From Fusobacterium perfoetens (GTDB taxonomy: Bacteria > Fusobacteriota > Fusobacteriia > Fusobacteriales > Fusobacteriaceae), in contig NZ_JADYUD010000010.1 in the NCBI RefSeq assembly GCF_021531595.1, positions 1 to 64,000 of the forward strand: 64,000 nucleotides of DNA. Reading direction: 5' to 3'. The notes beneath the pieces are model-generated. The model had not been told where the DNA came from, did no database searches, and was given only the letters and a program-made list of their open reading frames with translations. Of this stretch, positions 1 through 9,865 are shown piece by piece; position 1 is the stretch's first letter, and each line of letters opens with the position of its first letter. Made by a program: the position numbers and the translations under genes.

Positions 1-115
1 ATTTTACAAACTATATCTTTTATAAAATATATATTTTATATGTAAAGATGTTTTAAATACATGAAAGAAAAATTCATTTATGTAATTAAAACTTGTATTT
101 TAAATGCAAAATAAG

Positions 116-144
116 TTGTAATATTCTATAAAATATTTTATAAT
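116..144 (+). promoter_or_regulatory. Promoter of nagA
   Basis: TTGTAA (116-121), a 17-bp spacer and TATAAT (139-144) form a good sigma70-type promoter. It is followed by about 40 bp of A/T-rich leader and an AAAGGAG ribosome binding site just before nagA. Positions 1-115 show no gene or structure that I can support. Confidence 0.6.
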
Positions 145-196
145 ATAATTATAAAAAAACACAATAAATATATTTTAATAATAAAGGAGACAATCC

Positions 197-1360
197 ATGA
201 AAGAATTACTTTTAAAAAATGCTAAAATAGTTTTAAAAGACAGAGTAATTGAAGGTGATGTTCTTGTTGCTGATGGCATTATAAGAGACATTATTGAAAA
301 AAAGAGTCCAGTAAAGGCCGAAACTCTTGAAATTGAAAATACAATTGACCTTAATGGAAAATATCTTATTCCAGGATTTATAGATGTACATATTCATGGT
401 TCAAATGGTGCAGATGCTATGGATGGAACAGAAGAGGCTTTAAGAACTATATCTTCATATATAGTCACTAAAGGAACAACAAAATTTCTTGCAACAACAC
501 TTACAAGTTCAAAAGAAGAACTTTTAAATGTTTTAAGAATAGCAGGAGAACTTCAAAATAAAGAATTAGATGGAGCTACAATATTTGGAGTTCACATGGA
601 AGGACCGTATTTTGATGTTGAGTATAAAGGTGCTCAAAATGAAAAATATATGAAACCAGCAGCTGAAAAAGAGATAAAAGAATATCTTGATGTAAAACCT
701 GGATTAGTAAAACTTATGTCTTTATCTCCGCATACAGAACAATCTATTCAGACAGTTAAATTTTTAAAAGAAAATGGTGTAATTATTTCTGTAGGTCACT
801 CTGCAGCTAAATTTAACGATGTAATGAAGGCTGTAGAAGCAGGTCTTTCTCACTCTACTCATACATTTAATGGAATGAGAGGAATAAACCATAGAGAACC
901 TGGTGTTGCAGGTGCTGCTCTTATAAGTGATAAAATAAATGCAGAAGTTATTTTTGATAAAGTTCATATTCATCCAGAAATAGTAAGACTTATGATAAAA
1001 GCAAAAGGAACTGATAAAGTTGTATGTATAACAGATGCAATGGCAGCAACAGGTCTTCCTAATGGAGATTACAAATTAGGTGAACTTGATGTTTATGTTA
1101 AAGATGGAGAAGCAAGATTAAAATCAAATGACTCTCTTGCAGGAAGTGTTCTTACTCTTGATAAAGCATTTAGACATGTAATAGAGCTTGGATATCCTGT
1201 TTATGAAGCAGTAAAATTAACAAGTACAAATGTAGCAAAAGAATTTGGATTAAATGCTGGTGTTATTGAAGTAGGAAAAGATGCAGACTTTGCTGTTCTT
1301 GATGACAGTTATAATGTGGACATGACCATCGTAAATGGAAATGTAAAATATCAAAGATAA
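197..1360 (+). CDS. nagA: N-acetylglucosamine-6-phosphate deacetylase
   Basis: Cytoplasmic metal-dependent amidohydrolase that removes acetate from GlcNAc-6-phosphate, giving glucosamine-6-phosphate for glycolysis or cell-wall synthesis. The 387-residue length is normal for the family. Visible motifs are HIHG near residues 65-68, the metal-binding Glu in GVHMEGPYFD (about 135), His in SVGHSAA (about 201), His in STHTFNGMRG (about 222) and the catalytic Asp in ITDAMAATG (about 280). It stands alone: its own promoter lies upstream and a strong terminator follows. No nagB or PTS gene is adjacent in the window, so its operon partners, if any, are elsewhere. Confidence 0.95.
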   Translation: MKELLLKNAKIVLKDRVIEGDVLVADGIIRDIIEKKSPVKAETLEIENTIDLNGKYLIPGFIDVHIHGSNGADAMDGTEEALRTISSYIVTKGTTKFLATTLTSSKEELLNVLRIAGELQNKELDGATIFGVHMEGPYFDVEYKGAQNEKYMKPAAEKEIKEYLDVKPGLVKLMSLSPHTEQSIQTVKFLKENGVIISVGHSAAKFNDVMKAVEAGLSHSTHTFNGMRGINHREPGVAGAALISDKINAEVIFDKVHIHPEIVRLMIKAKGTDKVVCITDAMAATGLPNGDYKLGELDVYVKDGEARLKSNDSLAGSVLTLDKAFRHVIELGYPVYEAVKLTSTNVAKEFGLNAGVIEVGKDADFAVLDDSYNVDMTIVNGNVKYQR

Positions 1361-1376
1361 TTAAATTTGAACTTAA

Positions 1377-1407
1377 AAGTCGCTATTTCGTTTAGCGACT
1401 TTTTTAT
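1377..1407 (+). terminator. Intrinsic terminator after nagA
   Basis: A 9-bp stem AAGTCGCTA / TAGCGACTT with a short loop is followed by a T run, 16 bp after the nagA stop codon. Confidence 0.9.
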
Positions 1408-1650
1408 TTACGATAACATACAATTTTAGGGCATGATTTTTTTACAGTAGGATTTTACATTAAAATTTAATGAACATTATAGGCTGTGTTGTTTTTTTTA
1501 TAAAAATTTTACTTTAATAAAAATCAAAGTTTAGATATAAAAGCTCTTCCTTTTCTTGTACTATTGCTGAAATTTAGAAAATAATTCTAAAAAAATTCTT
1601 TTAAATATGATAGAATTATTAATAACATAGTCTTAATATAGTTTAAAATA
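1408..1650. other. A/T-rich intergenic stretch without a gene
   Basis: The gap between nagA and glsA holds the nagA terminator and then about 240 bp of A/T-rich sequence. I see no ORF with a ribosome binding site, no tRNA and no clear hairpin; the glsA promoter must lie near its right end but no convincing pair of hexamers stands out. Confidence 0.5.
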
Positions 1651-1661
1651 AGGAGGAGTAG

Positions 1662-2582
1662 TTGAAGAAAAATTTTTTTGACAATAGAGTATATGATATT
1701 TTCAATAAAGAAAGAGATTGCTGTGAAGGGCATTTAGCATCATATATTCCAGAACTTGCAAAAATAAATCCTAATCTTAAAGCATTAAGTATAATTACAA
1801 GTGAAAAAGAAGAAATAAATATCGGTAATTATAATTATAAATTTACGATACAAAGTATTTCAAAAATATTTCTTTTAGCTCTTGCGTTAATAGATAATAG
1901 TGAAGAAGAAGTATTTAGTAAAATAAGTGTTGAACCTACAGGAGATCCTTTTAATTCTACTTTAAGACTGGAAACAAATCAAAAGGTATTTAATCCTTTT
2001 ATTAATGCAGGAGCTCTTGCCAGTGCTTCAATGATAAAAGGAAAAAATGCTGAAGAAAAAATAGAAAGATTAAAAAAATTTATAAGCAATTTTACTGATA
2101 GAGAAGATATTGATATAGATAGAGATATATACGAATCTGAATATAAAACAGCTAATAAAAACAGAGCCATATCATATCTTTTAAAAAGTATAGGTGTTCT
2201 TGAAAATGATGTTGAAGAGAATTTGTCGTTTTATACAATGGCTTGTTCTATAACACTTTCTACTCGTGATTTAGCTAAAGCTGGTCTTGTGCTTGCTTCA
2301 AGGGGAGTAAATTTAAAAGGAGAAAGAGTTCTTTCATCAAAAATATGCAAAATAATGATAGCGCTTATGACTACTTGTGGAATGTATGATCATTCAGGAA
2401 GTTTTGCTACCAGTGTTGGTATTCCTGCAAAAAGTGGTGTCAGCGGGGGAATACTTGGAGTGGTTCCAAAAAGAATGGGAATATGTAGTTTCAGCCCAGT
2501 TATAACTAATCAAGGAAATAGTATTATAGGTGTTGAAATATATAAAGATTTATCAGATATATATGAACTTAATATATTCTAA
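1662..2582 (+). CDS. glsA: Glutaminase A
   Basis: Hydrolyses L-glutamine to glutamate and ammonia in the cytoplasm; serine-dependent beta-lactamase-fold glutaminase. The 306-residue length fits the family. The S-x-x-K catalytic motif is seen as SISK at residues 65-68, with the conserved NPFINAGAL segment at about residue 110 and the C-terminal SAKSGVSGG-type loop (here PAKSGVSGGI). The start is TTG, chosen because AGGAGGAG sits 5-8 bases upstream and no ATG is in a better place. It is the first gene of a three-gene unit: 33 bp separate it from the pseudouridine synthase gene. In an amino-acid-fermenting organism it would feed glutamate catabolism. Confidence 0.93.
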   Translation: MKKNFFDNRVYDIFNKERDCCEGHLASYIPELAKINPNLKALSIITSEKEEINIGNYNYKFTIQSISKIFLLALALIDNSEEEVFSKISVEPTGDPFNSTLRLETNQKVFNPFINAGALASASMIKGKNAEEKIERLKKFISNFTDREDIDIDRDIYESEYKTANKNRAISYLLKSIGVLENDVEENLSFYTMACSITLSTRDLAKAGLVLASRGVNLKGERVLSSKICKIMIALMTTCGMYDHSGSFATSVGIPAKSGVSGGILGVVPKRMGICSFSPVITNQGNSIIGVEIYKDLSDIYELNIF

Positions 2583-2615
2583 TCTTTTAGAATCAGTAAA
2601 ATTACAGGAGGAACA

Positions 2616-3497
2616 TTGAAAGAAAAAGGAAATTTAAAATTTAAGGTAAAAGAACAAAATGAGTTAATGAAGTTTCTTATAGAAAGTTTACCAAAAAAAA
2701 ATAGAAATAATATAAAGTCACTTTTAAAAAATAAACAAGTATTAGTTGACGGAGCAGCAATATCTCAATTTAATCATCCTCTAAGTCCTGGGCAAGAAGT
2801 CATGATAACTGAATCAAGACTTTCAGATAAGGACATGAAAGGAATTAAAGTAGTATATGAAGATGAATATCTTATTGCAGTAGAAAAAGCTTCAGGGATA
2901 CTTTCAATAGCTACAAATAAAGAAAGAGATAAAACAGCTTATAACATGGTTAAAAATTATGTTAAGTCAAGAAATCCTCTTGAAAAGTTGTTTATTGTTC
3001 ACAGATTGGATAGAGAAACATCAGGAGTTATGATTTTTGCAAAAACAGAAGAAATTCAACAGATTCTTCAGACAAATTGGCAGGATATGGTTCTTGAAAG
3101 AACTTATGTGGCAGTAGTTGAAGGAAAAGTAGAAAAAGATAATGATACTATTATTTCATATCTTAAAGAAAATTCAGCTTTTGTTACTTTTTCAAGTGAT
3201 AAAGAAATAGAGGGATCTAAAAAAGCGATTACTCATTATACTGTTTTAAAGAGAAGCAGAGGTTTTTCTCTTGTTGAAGCAAAAATAGAAACAGGAAGAA
3301 AAAATCAAATTCGTGTTCATATGCAGACTATAGGACATAGTGTTGTGGGAGATAAAAAGTATGGAGCATCAACAAATCCTTTAGGTCGTCTTGGGCTTCA
3401 TGCAAAATCAATAATATTCAAGCATCCTAAAACAGGAAAAGTTCTTTCTTTTCAAACAGGAATACCTGTTAAGTTTTTAGGAATGTTTAAAAAATAA
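2616..3497 (+). CDS. RluA-family pseudouridine synthase
   Basis: Isomerises uridine to pseudouridine in rRNA or tRNA. An S4-like RNA-binding region occupies about residues 12-70. The catalytic domain follows, with the hallmark HRLDRETSG motif whose Asp (about residue 132) is the catalytic residue, and the conserved GRKNQIRVHM segment further on. The length (293) is typical of RluD/RluC-like enzymes. The start is TTG after CAGGAGG. The RNA target cannot be told from the sequence: RluA, RluC, RluD and uncharacterised YlyB/YtzG-type members share these motifs. Probably co-transcribed with glsA and the DUF523 gene (gaps 33 and 32 bp). Confidence 0.9.
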   Translation: MKEKGNLKFKVKEQNELMKFLIESLPKKNRNNIKSLLKNKQVLVDGAAISQFNHPLSPGQEVMITESRLSDKDMKGIKVVYEDEYLIAVEKASGILSIATNKERDKTAYNMVKNYVKSRNPLEKLFIVHRLDRETSGVMIFAKTEEIQQILQTNWQDMVLERTYVAVVEGKVEKDNDTIISYLKENSAFVTFSSDKEIEGSKKAITHYTVLKRSRGFSLVEAKIETGRKNQIRVHMQTIGHSVVGDKKYGASTNPLGRLGLHAKSIIFKHPKTGKVLSFQTGIPVKFLGMFKK

Positions 3498-3529
3498 TAG
3501 GCCTGCATTTTAATATGGAGGAGATTAAA

Positions 3530-3985
3530 ATGATATTAGTAAGTTCATGTCTTGCAGGTATTAATTGCAAATATAGTGGAGCAAATAATCTTGTTCCTTC
3601 AATAAGAGATTTAGTAAATGAGGGAAAAGCTATTCCTATCTGTCCAGAACAGTTAGGAGGGCTTACTACACCAAGAGTACCTGCTGAAATTGTAAGGGAT
3701 ACAAAGGGAAAAATAAGAGTTGTTACAAAAGATGGGAAAGATGTTACAAAAGAATATATACTTGGGGCAGAGAGAGCACTTGCTGTTGCGAAGGTACTTG
3801 GGATAAAGGTGGCTATTCTTCAAAGAAGAAGTCCTTCATGTGGCTGCGGTGTTGTTTATGATGGTACTTTTACAAAATGTTTAATAGATGGTAATGGAAT
3901 AACTGCAGAATTATTTATTAAAAATGGTATAAAAGTTTTTTCTGATGAAAATTATTTAAAACAGTCTTTCAATGACCAAGTATAA
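3530..3985 (+). CDS. DUF523 family protein (TudS-like)
   Basis: Small 151-residue protein of the DUF523 family. It starts with the family signature, SSCLAGINCKYSGANN, and keeps further conserved cysteines, CPEQLGGL at about residue 39 and RRSPSCGCG at about 100; together these are the probable iron-sulfur ligands. Some DUF523 members are known to desulfurate thiouracil (TudS), so a role in handling thiolated pyrimidines is possible but not shown. I use the ATG at 3530 and not the in-frame ATG at 3515, because the latter overlaps the GGAGGAG ribosome binding site at 3517-3523. Last gene of the glsA unit; the stop codon lies inside the terminator. Confidence 0.85.
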   Translation: MILVSSCLAGINCKYSGANNLVPSIRDLVNEGKAIPICPEQLGGLTTPRVPAEIVRDTKGKIRVVTKDGKDVTKEYILGAERALAVAKVLGIKVAILQRRSPSCGCGVVYDGTFTKCLIDGNGITAELFIKNGIKVFSDENYLKQSFNDQV

Positions 3986-3999
3986 GAACTTGGTTTTTT
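3975..3999 (+). terminator. Terminator overlapping the DUF523 stop codon
   Basis: ACCAAGT / ACTTGGT stem with a 6-base loop followed by TTTTT; the TAA stop of the DUF523 gene is in the loop. The 3' arm also supplies the -35 hexamer of the next promoter. Confidence 0.8.
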
Positions 4000-4018
4000 G
4001 TTTATCTATTAATATAAC
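3990..4018 (+). promoter_or_regulatory. Promoter of the glycogen operon
   Basis: TTGGTT (3990-3995), 17 bp, TATAAC (4013-4018). It is the only good hexamer pair between the terminator and glgB, so the six glycogen genes probably start here. Confidence 0.5.
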
Positions 4019-4052
4019 AAATGTCATTCATCAAAATTAATGAGGTGAAAAT

Positions 4053-6014
4053 ATGGTTTCAAAAAATATTTTAAATTTTAACGATGAAATGAAAAAATTT
4101 CACCAGGAAATTAATCCTAGACTTCATCATCTTCTTGGATGCAAAGTTATTATTGAGAAAAATAGAAAAGGAGCAGAATTTAAAGTTTGGGCTCCAAATG
4201 CGAAAGAAGTGAGGGTAGTAGGAGAGTTTAATAATTGGAATGGGAAAAAACATTTGATGGAACTAGATTCTGAAAATGGAATTTGGTCTTTATTTATTCC
4301 AGGGATAAAAGAAGGGGACATATATAAATACGAGATACTTCCTCAAAATGGAGAAAGATTTCTGAAAGCAGATCCTTTTGCTTTTTATTCTGAACTTAGA
4401 CCAAATACAGCTTCAGTTGTAAAAAATGTTTTTTCTCCATATAAATGGGAAGATGAAGAGTGGTTAAAGAAAAGAGAAAGTTTTAATTCCTATGAAAATC
4501 CTATGAATATTTATGAGCTTCATTTGGGATCGTGGAGAAAAAGAGCTGTTGAAAAAGAATTAGGGAAAGAAAAAGAAGAAGATGGAAGAGGATTCTATTC
4601 ATATAAAGAGATAGCAGATAGACTTTTACCATATATATTAGAAATGGGCTATACTCATATAGAAATAATGCCGTTGGCAGAGCATCCTCTTGATGCTTCA
4701 TGGGGATACCAAGTAACAGGATATTTTTCAATAACAAGTAGATATGGTGATCCTGAAGGATTTAAATATTTTGTTAATGAATTTCATAAAGCAGGAATAG
4801 GAATTATAATGGACTGGGTGCCAGGGCATTTTTGTAAAGATGCTCACGGATTATATAGATTTGACGGAACACCTCTTTTTGAATATGAAGATGATAGAAG
4901 AGGGGAAAATTATGGCTGGGGAACTGCAAATTTTGATTTAGGAAAACCAGAAGTAAGAAGTTTTTTAGTTTCTAATGCTGTTTTTCTTTATGAGATATAT
5001 CATATTGATGGTATAAGAGCAGATGCTATTTCCAATGTTATATATATGGAATATGGAAAACCAGAAATACATGGTCTTAAAAATAAATATGGAGGAGATG
5101 AAGATTTAGATGCCATTGAATTTTTAAGACTTCTCAATAAGATAGTTTTTGAATATTTCAAAAATCCTCTTATGATTGCTGAAGAAGCTACAGCGTGGCC
5201 TCTTGTTACAAGACCTGCATATATAGGGGGACTTGGATTTAATTATAAATGGAATATGGGTTGGATGAATGATATGCTTAAATATATGGAGTTAGATCCT
5301 ATTTATAGAAAGTATAATCATAATCTTATTACATTTTCTTTAATGTATAGCTTTTCTGAAAACTTTGTTTTATCACTTTCACATGATGAAGTTGTACATG
5401 GTAAAAAATCACTTTTAGACAAGATGTTTGGACATTATGAAAATAAATTTGCTTCACTTAGAATGTTCTATGGATATATGTACACACATCCTGGTAAAAA
5501 ACTTCTGTTTATGGGAGGGGAATTTGGTCAGTTTATAGAATGGAGATATTATGAAGAACTTGAGTGGAAACTTCTTAAATATCCTATTCATGATAGTATG
5601 AAATCATATGTAAGAGATTTAAATCATCTTTATAAGAAAGAGAAATCTTTATGGGAATTAGATTGTACAAGTGATGGTTTCCAATGGATAGACCATAATA
5701 ATGCTGATCAAAGTATAATTTCATATGTCAGAAAAAGCAGAGATAAAGATGATTATCTTGTGATTATATGTAATTTCACCCCAGTTCACTATTCTAATTT
5801 TAAAGTAGGAATACCTAGAATAACAGATTATGAAGAGATATTTAACAGTGACAGAGATATTTATGGAGGATCAAATATAAGAAATATAGGAATTATAAAA
5901 CCTTTAATAGAGGAAAAACATGGAATGCCATATTCTGTATCTTTAGAGATTCCTCCGTTGTCTACTATAATTTTAAAGCCTAAATTTGTTTCAAAGCATA
6001 GTTTAATAAAATAA
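4053..6014 (+). CDS. glgB: 1,4-alpha-glucan branching enzyme
   Basis: Cuts alpha-1,4 chains and re-attaches them as alpha-1,6 branches during glycogen synthesis. The protein (653 residues) has an N-terminal CBM48 domain (about residues 30-120, FKVWAPNAKEVRVVGEFN) and a GH13 barrel. The catalytic Asp is in the GIRADAIS segment, the Glu in MIAEEATAWP and the third carboxylate in LSLSHDEVVHGK; the branching-enzyme signature YELHLGSW is also present. A beta-sandwich C-terminal domain completes it. First gene of the glg operon, 70 bp before glgC. A GAGGTG ribosome binding site precedes the ATG. Confidence 0.95.
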   Translation: MVSKNILNFNDEMKKFHQEINPRLHHLLGCKVIIEKNRKGAEFKVWAPNAKEVRVVGEFNNWNGKKHLMELDSENGIWSLFIPGIKEGDIYKYEILPQNGERFLKADPFAFYSELRPNTASVVKNVFSPYKWEDEEWLKKRESFNSYENPMNIYELHLGSWRKRAVEKELGKEKEEDGRGFYSYKEIADRLLPYILEMGYTHIEIMPLAEHPLDASWGYQVTGYFSITSRYGDPEGFKYFVNEFHKAGIGIIMDWVPGHFCKDAHGLYRFDGTPLFEYEDDRRGENYGWGTANFDLGKPEVRSFLVSNAVFLYEIYHIDGIRADAISNVIYMEYGKPEIHGLKNKYGGDEDLDAIEFLRLLNKIVFEYFKNPLMIAEEATAWPLVTRPAYIGGLGFNYKWNMGWMNDMLKYMELDPIYRKYNHNLITFSLMYSFSENFVLSLSHDEVVHGKKSLLDKMFGHYENKFASLRMFYGYMYTHPGKKLLFMGGEFGQFIEWRYYEELEWKLLKYPIHDSMKSYVRDLNHLYKKEKSLWELDCTSDGFQWIDHNNADQSIISYVRKSRDKDDYLVIICNFTPVHYSNFKVGIPRITDYEEIFNSDRDIYGGSNIRNIGIIKPLIEEKHGMPYSVSLEIPPLSTIILKPKFVSKHSLIK

Positions 6015-6084
6015 AATATATATTAAAAAATGTATAATTTGGTAATTCATATAAAACTGAAAAACTAGGAAGGAGTAGATATTT

Positions 6085-7224
6085 ATGAAAAAAGAAATGG
6101 TTGCAATGGTACTAGCCGGTGGACAAGGAAGCAGACTTAAACTGCTTACTAAAAATAATGCAAAACCTGCTGTTCCTTTTGGTGGAAAGTACAGAATTAT
6201 TGACTTCCCTTTAAGTAACTGTACAAACTCAGGAATTGATACTGTTGGAGTTCTTATCCAATATAAGCCTCAGATTTTAAATAACTATATTGGTATAGGT
6301 AGAGCTTGGGATTTAGACAGAAACTTTGGAGGAATCAGTTTATTACCTCCATATATGCAGGAAAATGGTGGTTGGTGGTATAAGGGAACTGCTAACTCTA
6401 TATATCAAAATATGGACTTTATTGATGAATATGATCCAGAATATGTTCTTATTCTTTCAGGAGACCATATTTATAAAATGGACTACAATGAAATGCTTAA
6501 ATATCATAAAAAGCATAATGCTGATGCAACAATAGCTGTTATTGAAGTAAGTCTTGAAGAAGCATCAAGATTTGGTATTATGAATGTTAGAGAAGATAAA
6601 CAAATCTATGAATTTGAGGAAAAACCTGCTCATCCTAAGAGCACACTTGCTTCAATGGGAATTTATATTTTCAACTGGAAAGCTCTTAAACAAGCACTGA
6701 TTGAAGATGAAGCAAATCCAAATTCTTCTAATGACTTTGGTAAAGATATTATCCCTAAAATGCTTGGAGAAGGTCGTAAACTTATGGCATATCCATTTAA
6801 GGGATACTGGAAAGATGTTGGTACAATTGAAAGCCTTTGGGAAGCAAATATGGATTTAATTAATGAAGACATTGATTTTGACATCTATGATAAAAACTGG
6901 AGAATTTATTCACAAGCTCCAAATAAGCCAGGGCAAGTTATAGGTGAAAATGCAACAATTAAAAACTCTCTTATTACAGAAGGGTGCGTAATAAAAGGTG
7001 AAGTTGATAACTCAGTTCTTTTCTCAGGAGTATATATTGAAGAAGGAGCAAAGGTTACAAACTCTGTTATTATGTGTGATACAAGAATAGGAAAAAATTC
7101 AAAAGTAGATAAAGCTATATTTGGAAGAAAGGTTGTTGTAGGGGATAACCTTGAAGTTGCAGGTAAGTCTGAAATCCTTCTTATTGAAGAAGACAGAATA
7201 GTAAATGAAAATATAGTTAAATAA
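6085..7224 (+). CDS. glgC: Glucose-1-phosphate adenylyltransferase
   Basis: Makes ADP-glucose from ATP and glucose-1-phosphate, the committed step of bacterial glycogen synthesis. The 379-residue length matches Firmicutes-type GlgC. The nucleotide-binding AGGQGSRL motif lies near residues 11-18, followed by [19 protein letters not shown]; the sugar-phosphate region FEEKP is at about 180, and a left-handed beta-helix with hexapeptide-like repeats forms the C-terminal third. It is followed within 19 bp by the paralogue glgD, the arrangement seen where GlgC and GlgD form one hetero-oligomer. Confidence 0.96.
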   Translation: MKKEMVAMVLAGGQGSRLKLLTKNNAKPAVPFGGKYRIIDFPLSNCTNSGIDTVGVLIQYKPQILNNYIGIGRAWDLDRNFGGISLLPPYMQENGGWWYKGTANSIYQNMDFIDEYDPEYVLILSGDHIYKMDYNEMLKYHKKHNADATIAVIEVSLEEASRFGIMNVREDKQIYEFEEKPAHPKSTLASMGIYIFNWKALKQALIEDEANPNSSNDFGKDIIPKMLGEGRKLMAYPFKGYWKDVGTIESLWEANMDLINEDIDFDIYDKNWRIYSQAPNKPGQVIGENATIKNSLITEGCVIKGEVDNSVLFSGVYIEEGAKVTNSVIMCDTRIGKNSKVDKAIFGRKVVVGDNLEVAGKSEILLIEEDRIVNENIVK

Positions 7225-7243
7225 TTGAAGGGAGAGGTAAATT

Positions 7244-8356
7244 ATGCTTAAAAATTATATTGGAATATTAAGTGCTATTGAAAATAAAGAAAATTTAAGA
7301 AGACTTGCTGCACATAGAGCAGTAGCTTCTATACCATTAGCTGGAAAATACAGAGTAGTGGATTTCATGCTTTCTAATATGTCTAATGCAGGAATTACAA
7401 CTATTGGAATTTTTACAGATAATGACTCTCGTTCTTTAAGAGACCATGTAGGAACAGGAAGAGCATGGGAGTTAAACAGAAGACATGGAGGAATTTTTGT
7501 ATTCAGTTTTAACAGAAGTATGAATGCTAATTATGATGTACAAATGATTAAAGATAATCTTGAGTTTTTATATAAAGCAAAAGAAGAAAATGTTATTTTT
7601 TCTTCTACTTATATGATAGCAAATCTTGATTTAAAAGCAGCTGTTGCTGAACATGAATCATCTGGAAGAGATATAACTGTAATCTATAAAAAAATAAATG
7701 ATGGAGATAAAAACTTTATTGGATGTGACTGTTTAAAATTTGACAGTGATAACAGAGTCATAGATGTTTGTAAAAATACAGGAAATGAAAAGGATATAAA
7801 TATATGTGCTGAAATTTTTATAATGAAGAAAGAACTTCTTCTATCTTTAGTTGAAAAATGTGCATATATAGATTATGCTTACAAATTAAAAGCTGTTATA
7901 TATGAAAATATAGATAAACTTGTAGTTAAAGGATATGAATACAAAGGATATCTTGCTTGTATAAATTCACTTCTTGCTTATTATAAAACAAACATGGATA
8001 TGCTTTCAGTAGATATAACAAGAGAACTTTTCTTTAACGAATCTAACCCAATTTACAGTAAGTCAAAAGATTCACCTCCTACAAGATATTATGATGGATC
8101 TGTTGTAAAAAATGCTCTTGTTGCAAATGGATGTGTGATAAAAGGAACTGTAAAACATAGTATTGTTTCAAGATATACTGTTATTGAAGAGGGAGCTGAA
8201 ATAGAAAATTGTATTCTTCTTCAAAACTGCACTATTAAAAGTGGAGTTAAAATTAAAAATGTTATTATAGATAAAAATGTTACTCTTGATGCAGGAACAG
8301 AGCTAAAAGGAAGTGACATCTATCCTCTTGTAATAGAAAAAGAATTTTCTATGTAG
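7244..8356 (+). CDS. glgD: GlgD, regulatory subunit of ADP-glucose pyrophosphorylase
   Basis: Paralogue of GlgC (370 residues). It keeps the fold markers AGKYRVVDFMLSN and the GRAWELNR segment and has the C-terminal beta-helix, but the N-terminal GGxGxRL nucleotide-binding loop is replaced by an unrelated stretch (residues 8-20, SAIENKENLRRLA). This is the known state of GlgD in low-GC Gram-positives, where it is non-catalytic or nearly so and changes the kinetics of GlgC. It is therefore a functional partner, not a broken glgC. 34 bp separate it from glgA. Confidence 0.92.
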   Translation: MLKNYIGILSAIENKENLRRLAAHRAVASIPLAGKYRVVDFMLSNMSNAGITTIGIFTDNDSRSLRDHVGTGRAWELNRRHGGIFVFSFNRSMNANYDVQMIKDNLEFLYKAKEENVIFSSTYMIANLDLKAAVAEHESSGRDITVIYKKINDGDKNFIGCDCLKFDSDNRVIDVCKNTGNEKDINICAEIFIMKKELLLSLVEKCAYIDYAYKLKAVIYENIDKLVVKGYEYKGYLACINSLLAYYKTNMDMLSVDITRELFFNESNPIYSKSKDSPPTRYYDGSVVKNALVANGCVIKGTVKHSIVSRYTVIEEGAEIENCILLQNCTIKSGVKIKNVIIDKNVTLDAGTELKGSDIYPLVIEKEFSM

Positions 8357-8390
8357 GATAGTAATTTTAGAAATTTAGGAGGCACCAAAG

Positions 8391-9821
8391 ATGAAAGTAT
8401 TATTTGTAGCGTCTGAAGCTGCTCCATTTTTAAAAACAGGAGGACTTGCAGATGTGGCACATGCTCTTCCAAAATATCTGAAAAAATCAGGTGTTGATAT
8501 TAGAGTGATTATGCCTAAGTATGGAAAAATCTCAGATGAATTTAAAGAAAAAATGGATCATATTGCTGAGTATACTGTTCCTGTAGGTTGGAGAAATCAA
8601 TATTGTGGACTTGATCATTTAAAACATGATGGAGTTGACTTTTACTTCATGGATAATGAATATTATTTTAAAAGAAATGAGCCTTATGGACACTTTGACG
8701 ATGGAGAAATTTTTTCATTCTTTTCAAGAGGTGTCTTAGAATCAATAAAATATATTGATGGTTTTATTCCTGATATTATTCATTGTAATGACTGGCATAC
8801 AGGAATGGTTCCTGTTCTTCTTGATGCTTTTTACAGATATGATGTAAGATTCAAAGATATTAAAACTATTTACACTATACATAACCTTAAATATCAAGGA
8901 ATTTTCTCAAAAACTGTTTTAAATGAGCTTCTTGGACTTGATGATTCTTACTTTACTGAAGATAAATTAAAATTCTATGATGCAATTTCATTTATGAAAG
9001 GTGGAATAATTTACTCTGATATAGTAAATACAGTAAGCCAGTCTTATGCTGATGAAATAAGAACTCCATATTATGGAGAAAATCTTGATGGATTATTAAA
9101 TGGTATAAGTTATAAACTTTACGGTATTGTAAATGGTATAGATCACGATGCTTATAATCCTAGAAGAGATAAAGATATTCCGAAAAATTTCGGACTGACT
9201 ACAATGAAAAACAAATTAGTAAATAAAGCTGAATTACAAAAACAATTAGGTCTTCCTATTGACAAAGATATTCCTGTTATAGGGCTTGTATCAAGACTTG
9301 TTAATCAAAAAGGTTTAGATCTTATTAAAGGTGTAATCGAAGAAATCCTGCATCTTGATATGCAACTTGTAATATTAGGAACAGGAGATCAGGCTTATGA
9401 AGATTTATTTGAATACTACTCACATATCTACCCAGAAAAATTATCTTCAAATATTGGTTTCAGCGATAAACTAGCAAAACTTATATATGCTGGATCAGAC
9501 ATGTTCTTGATGCCATCACTATTTGAGCCTTGTGGAATAGGACAACTTATAGCTTTAAGATATGGAACAGTGCCTATTGTAAGAGAAACAGGAGGTCTTA
9601 AAGACACTATTACTCCTTATAATAAATATACAGGAGAAGGAAATGGATTCTCATTTACAAATTATAATGCACATGACATGCTTAATGTTATTCAGCTTGC
9701 TATTGAAACATATAAAAATAAAAAAGAATGGCTTGCTATTCAGAAGAATGGTATGAAAGCTGAAACTAGCTGGAAAGATTCTGCTAAAAAATATAACGAG
9801 CTTTACAAAAAACTTGTATAG
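8391..9821 (+). CDS. glgA: Glycogen synthase (ADP-glucose)
   Basis: GT5 glycosyltransferase that elongates alpha-1,4-glucan from ADP-glucose. At 476 residues it has the usual length. The N-terminal KTGGLADV motif (about residues 15-22) binds ADP-glucose; the second Rossmann domain carries GLVSRLVNQKG and the catalytic SLFEPCGIGQLIALRYG region followed by ETGGLKDT. Fourth gene of the operon, with an AGGAGG ribosome binding site and 44 bp to glgP. Confidence 0.96.
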   Translation: MKVLFVASEAAPFLKTGGLADVAHALPKYLKKSGVDIRVIMPKYGKISDEFKEKMDHIAEYTVPVGWRNQYCGLDHLKHDGVDFYFMDNEYYFKRNEPYGHFDDGEIFSFFSRGVLESIKYIDGFIPDIIHCNDWHTGMVPVLLDAFYRYDVRFKDIKTIYTIHNLKYQGIFSKTVLNELLGLDDSYFTEDKLKFYDAISFMKGGIIYSDIVNTVSQSYADEIRTPYYGENLDGLLNGISYKLYGIVNGIDHDAYNPRRDKDIPKNFGLTTMKNKLVNKAELQKQLGLPIDKDIPVIGLVSRLVNQKGLDLIKGVIEEILHLDMQLVILGTGDQAYEDLFEYYSHIYPEKLSSNIGFSDKLAKLIYAGSDMFLMPSLFEPCGIGQLIALRYGTVPIVRETGGLKDTITPYNKYTGEGNGFSFTNYNAHDMLNVIQLAIETYKNKKEWLAIQKNGMKAETSWKDSAKKYNELYKKLV

Positions 9822-9865
9822 CAAATTACAGTAATTTAGCTAAAGATAAGGAGAAGTGGAACAAA

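Noticed and set aside
3515-3529. ATG at 3515 as start of the DUF523 gene
   Set aside because: It is part of the ribosome binding site; homologous proteins begin at the residue encoded from 3530.
7244-8356. glgD as a decayed copy of glgC
   Set aside because: The missing nucleotide-binding loop is the normal state of GlgD, the frame is intact, and glgC-glgD pairs are common.
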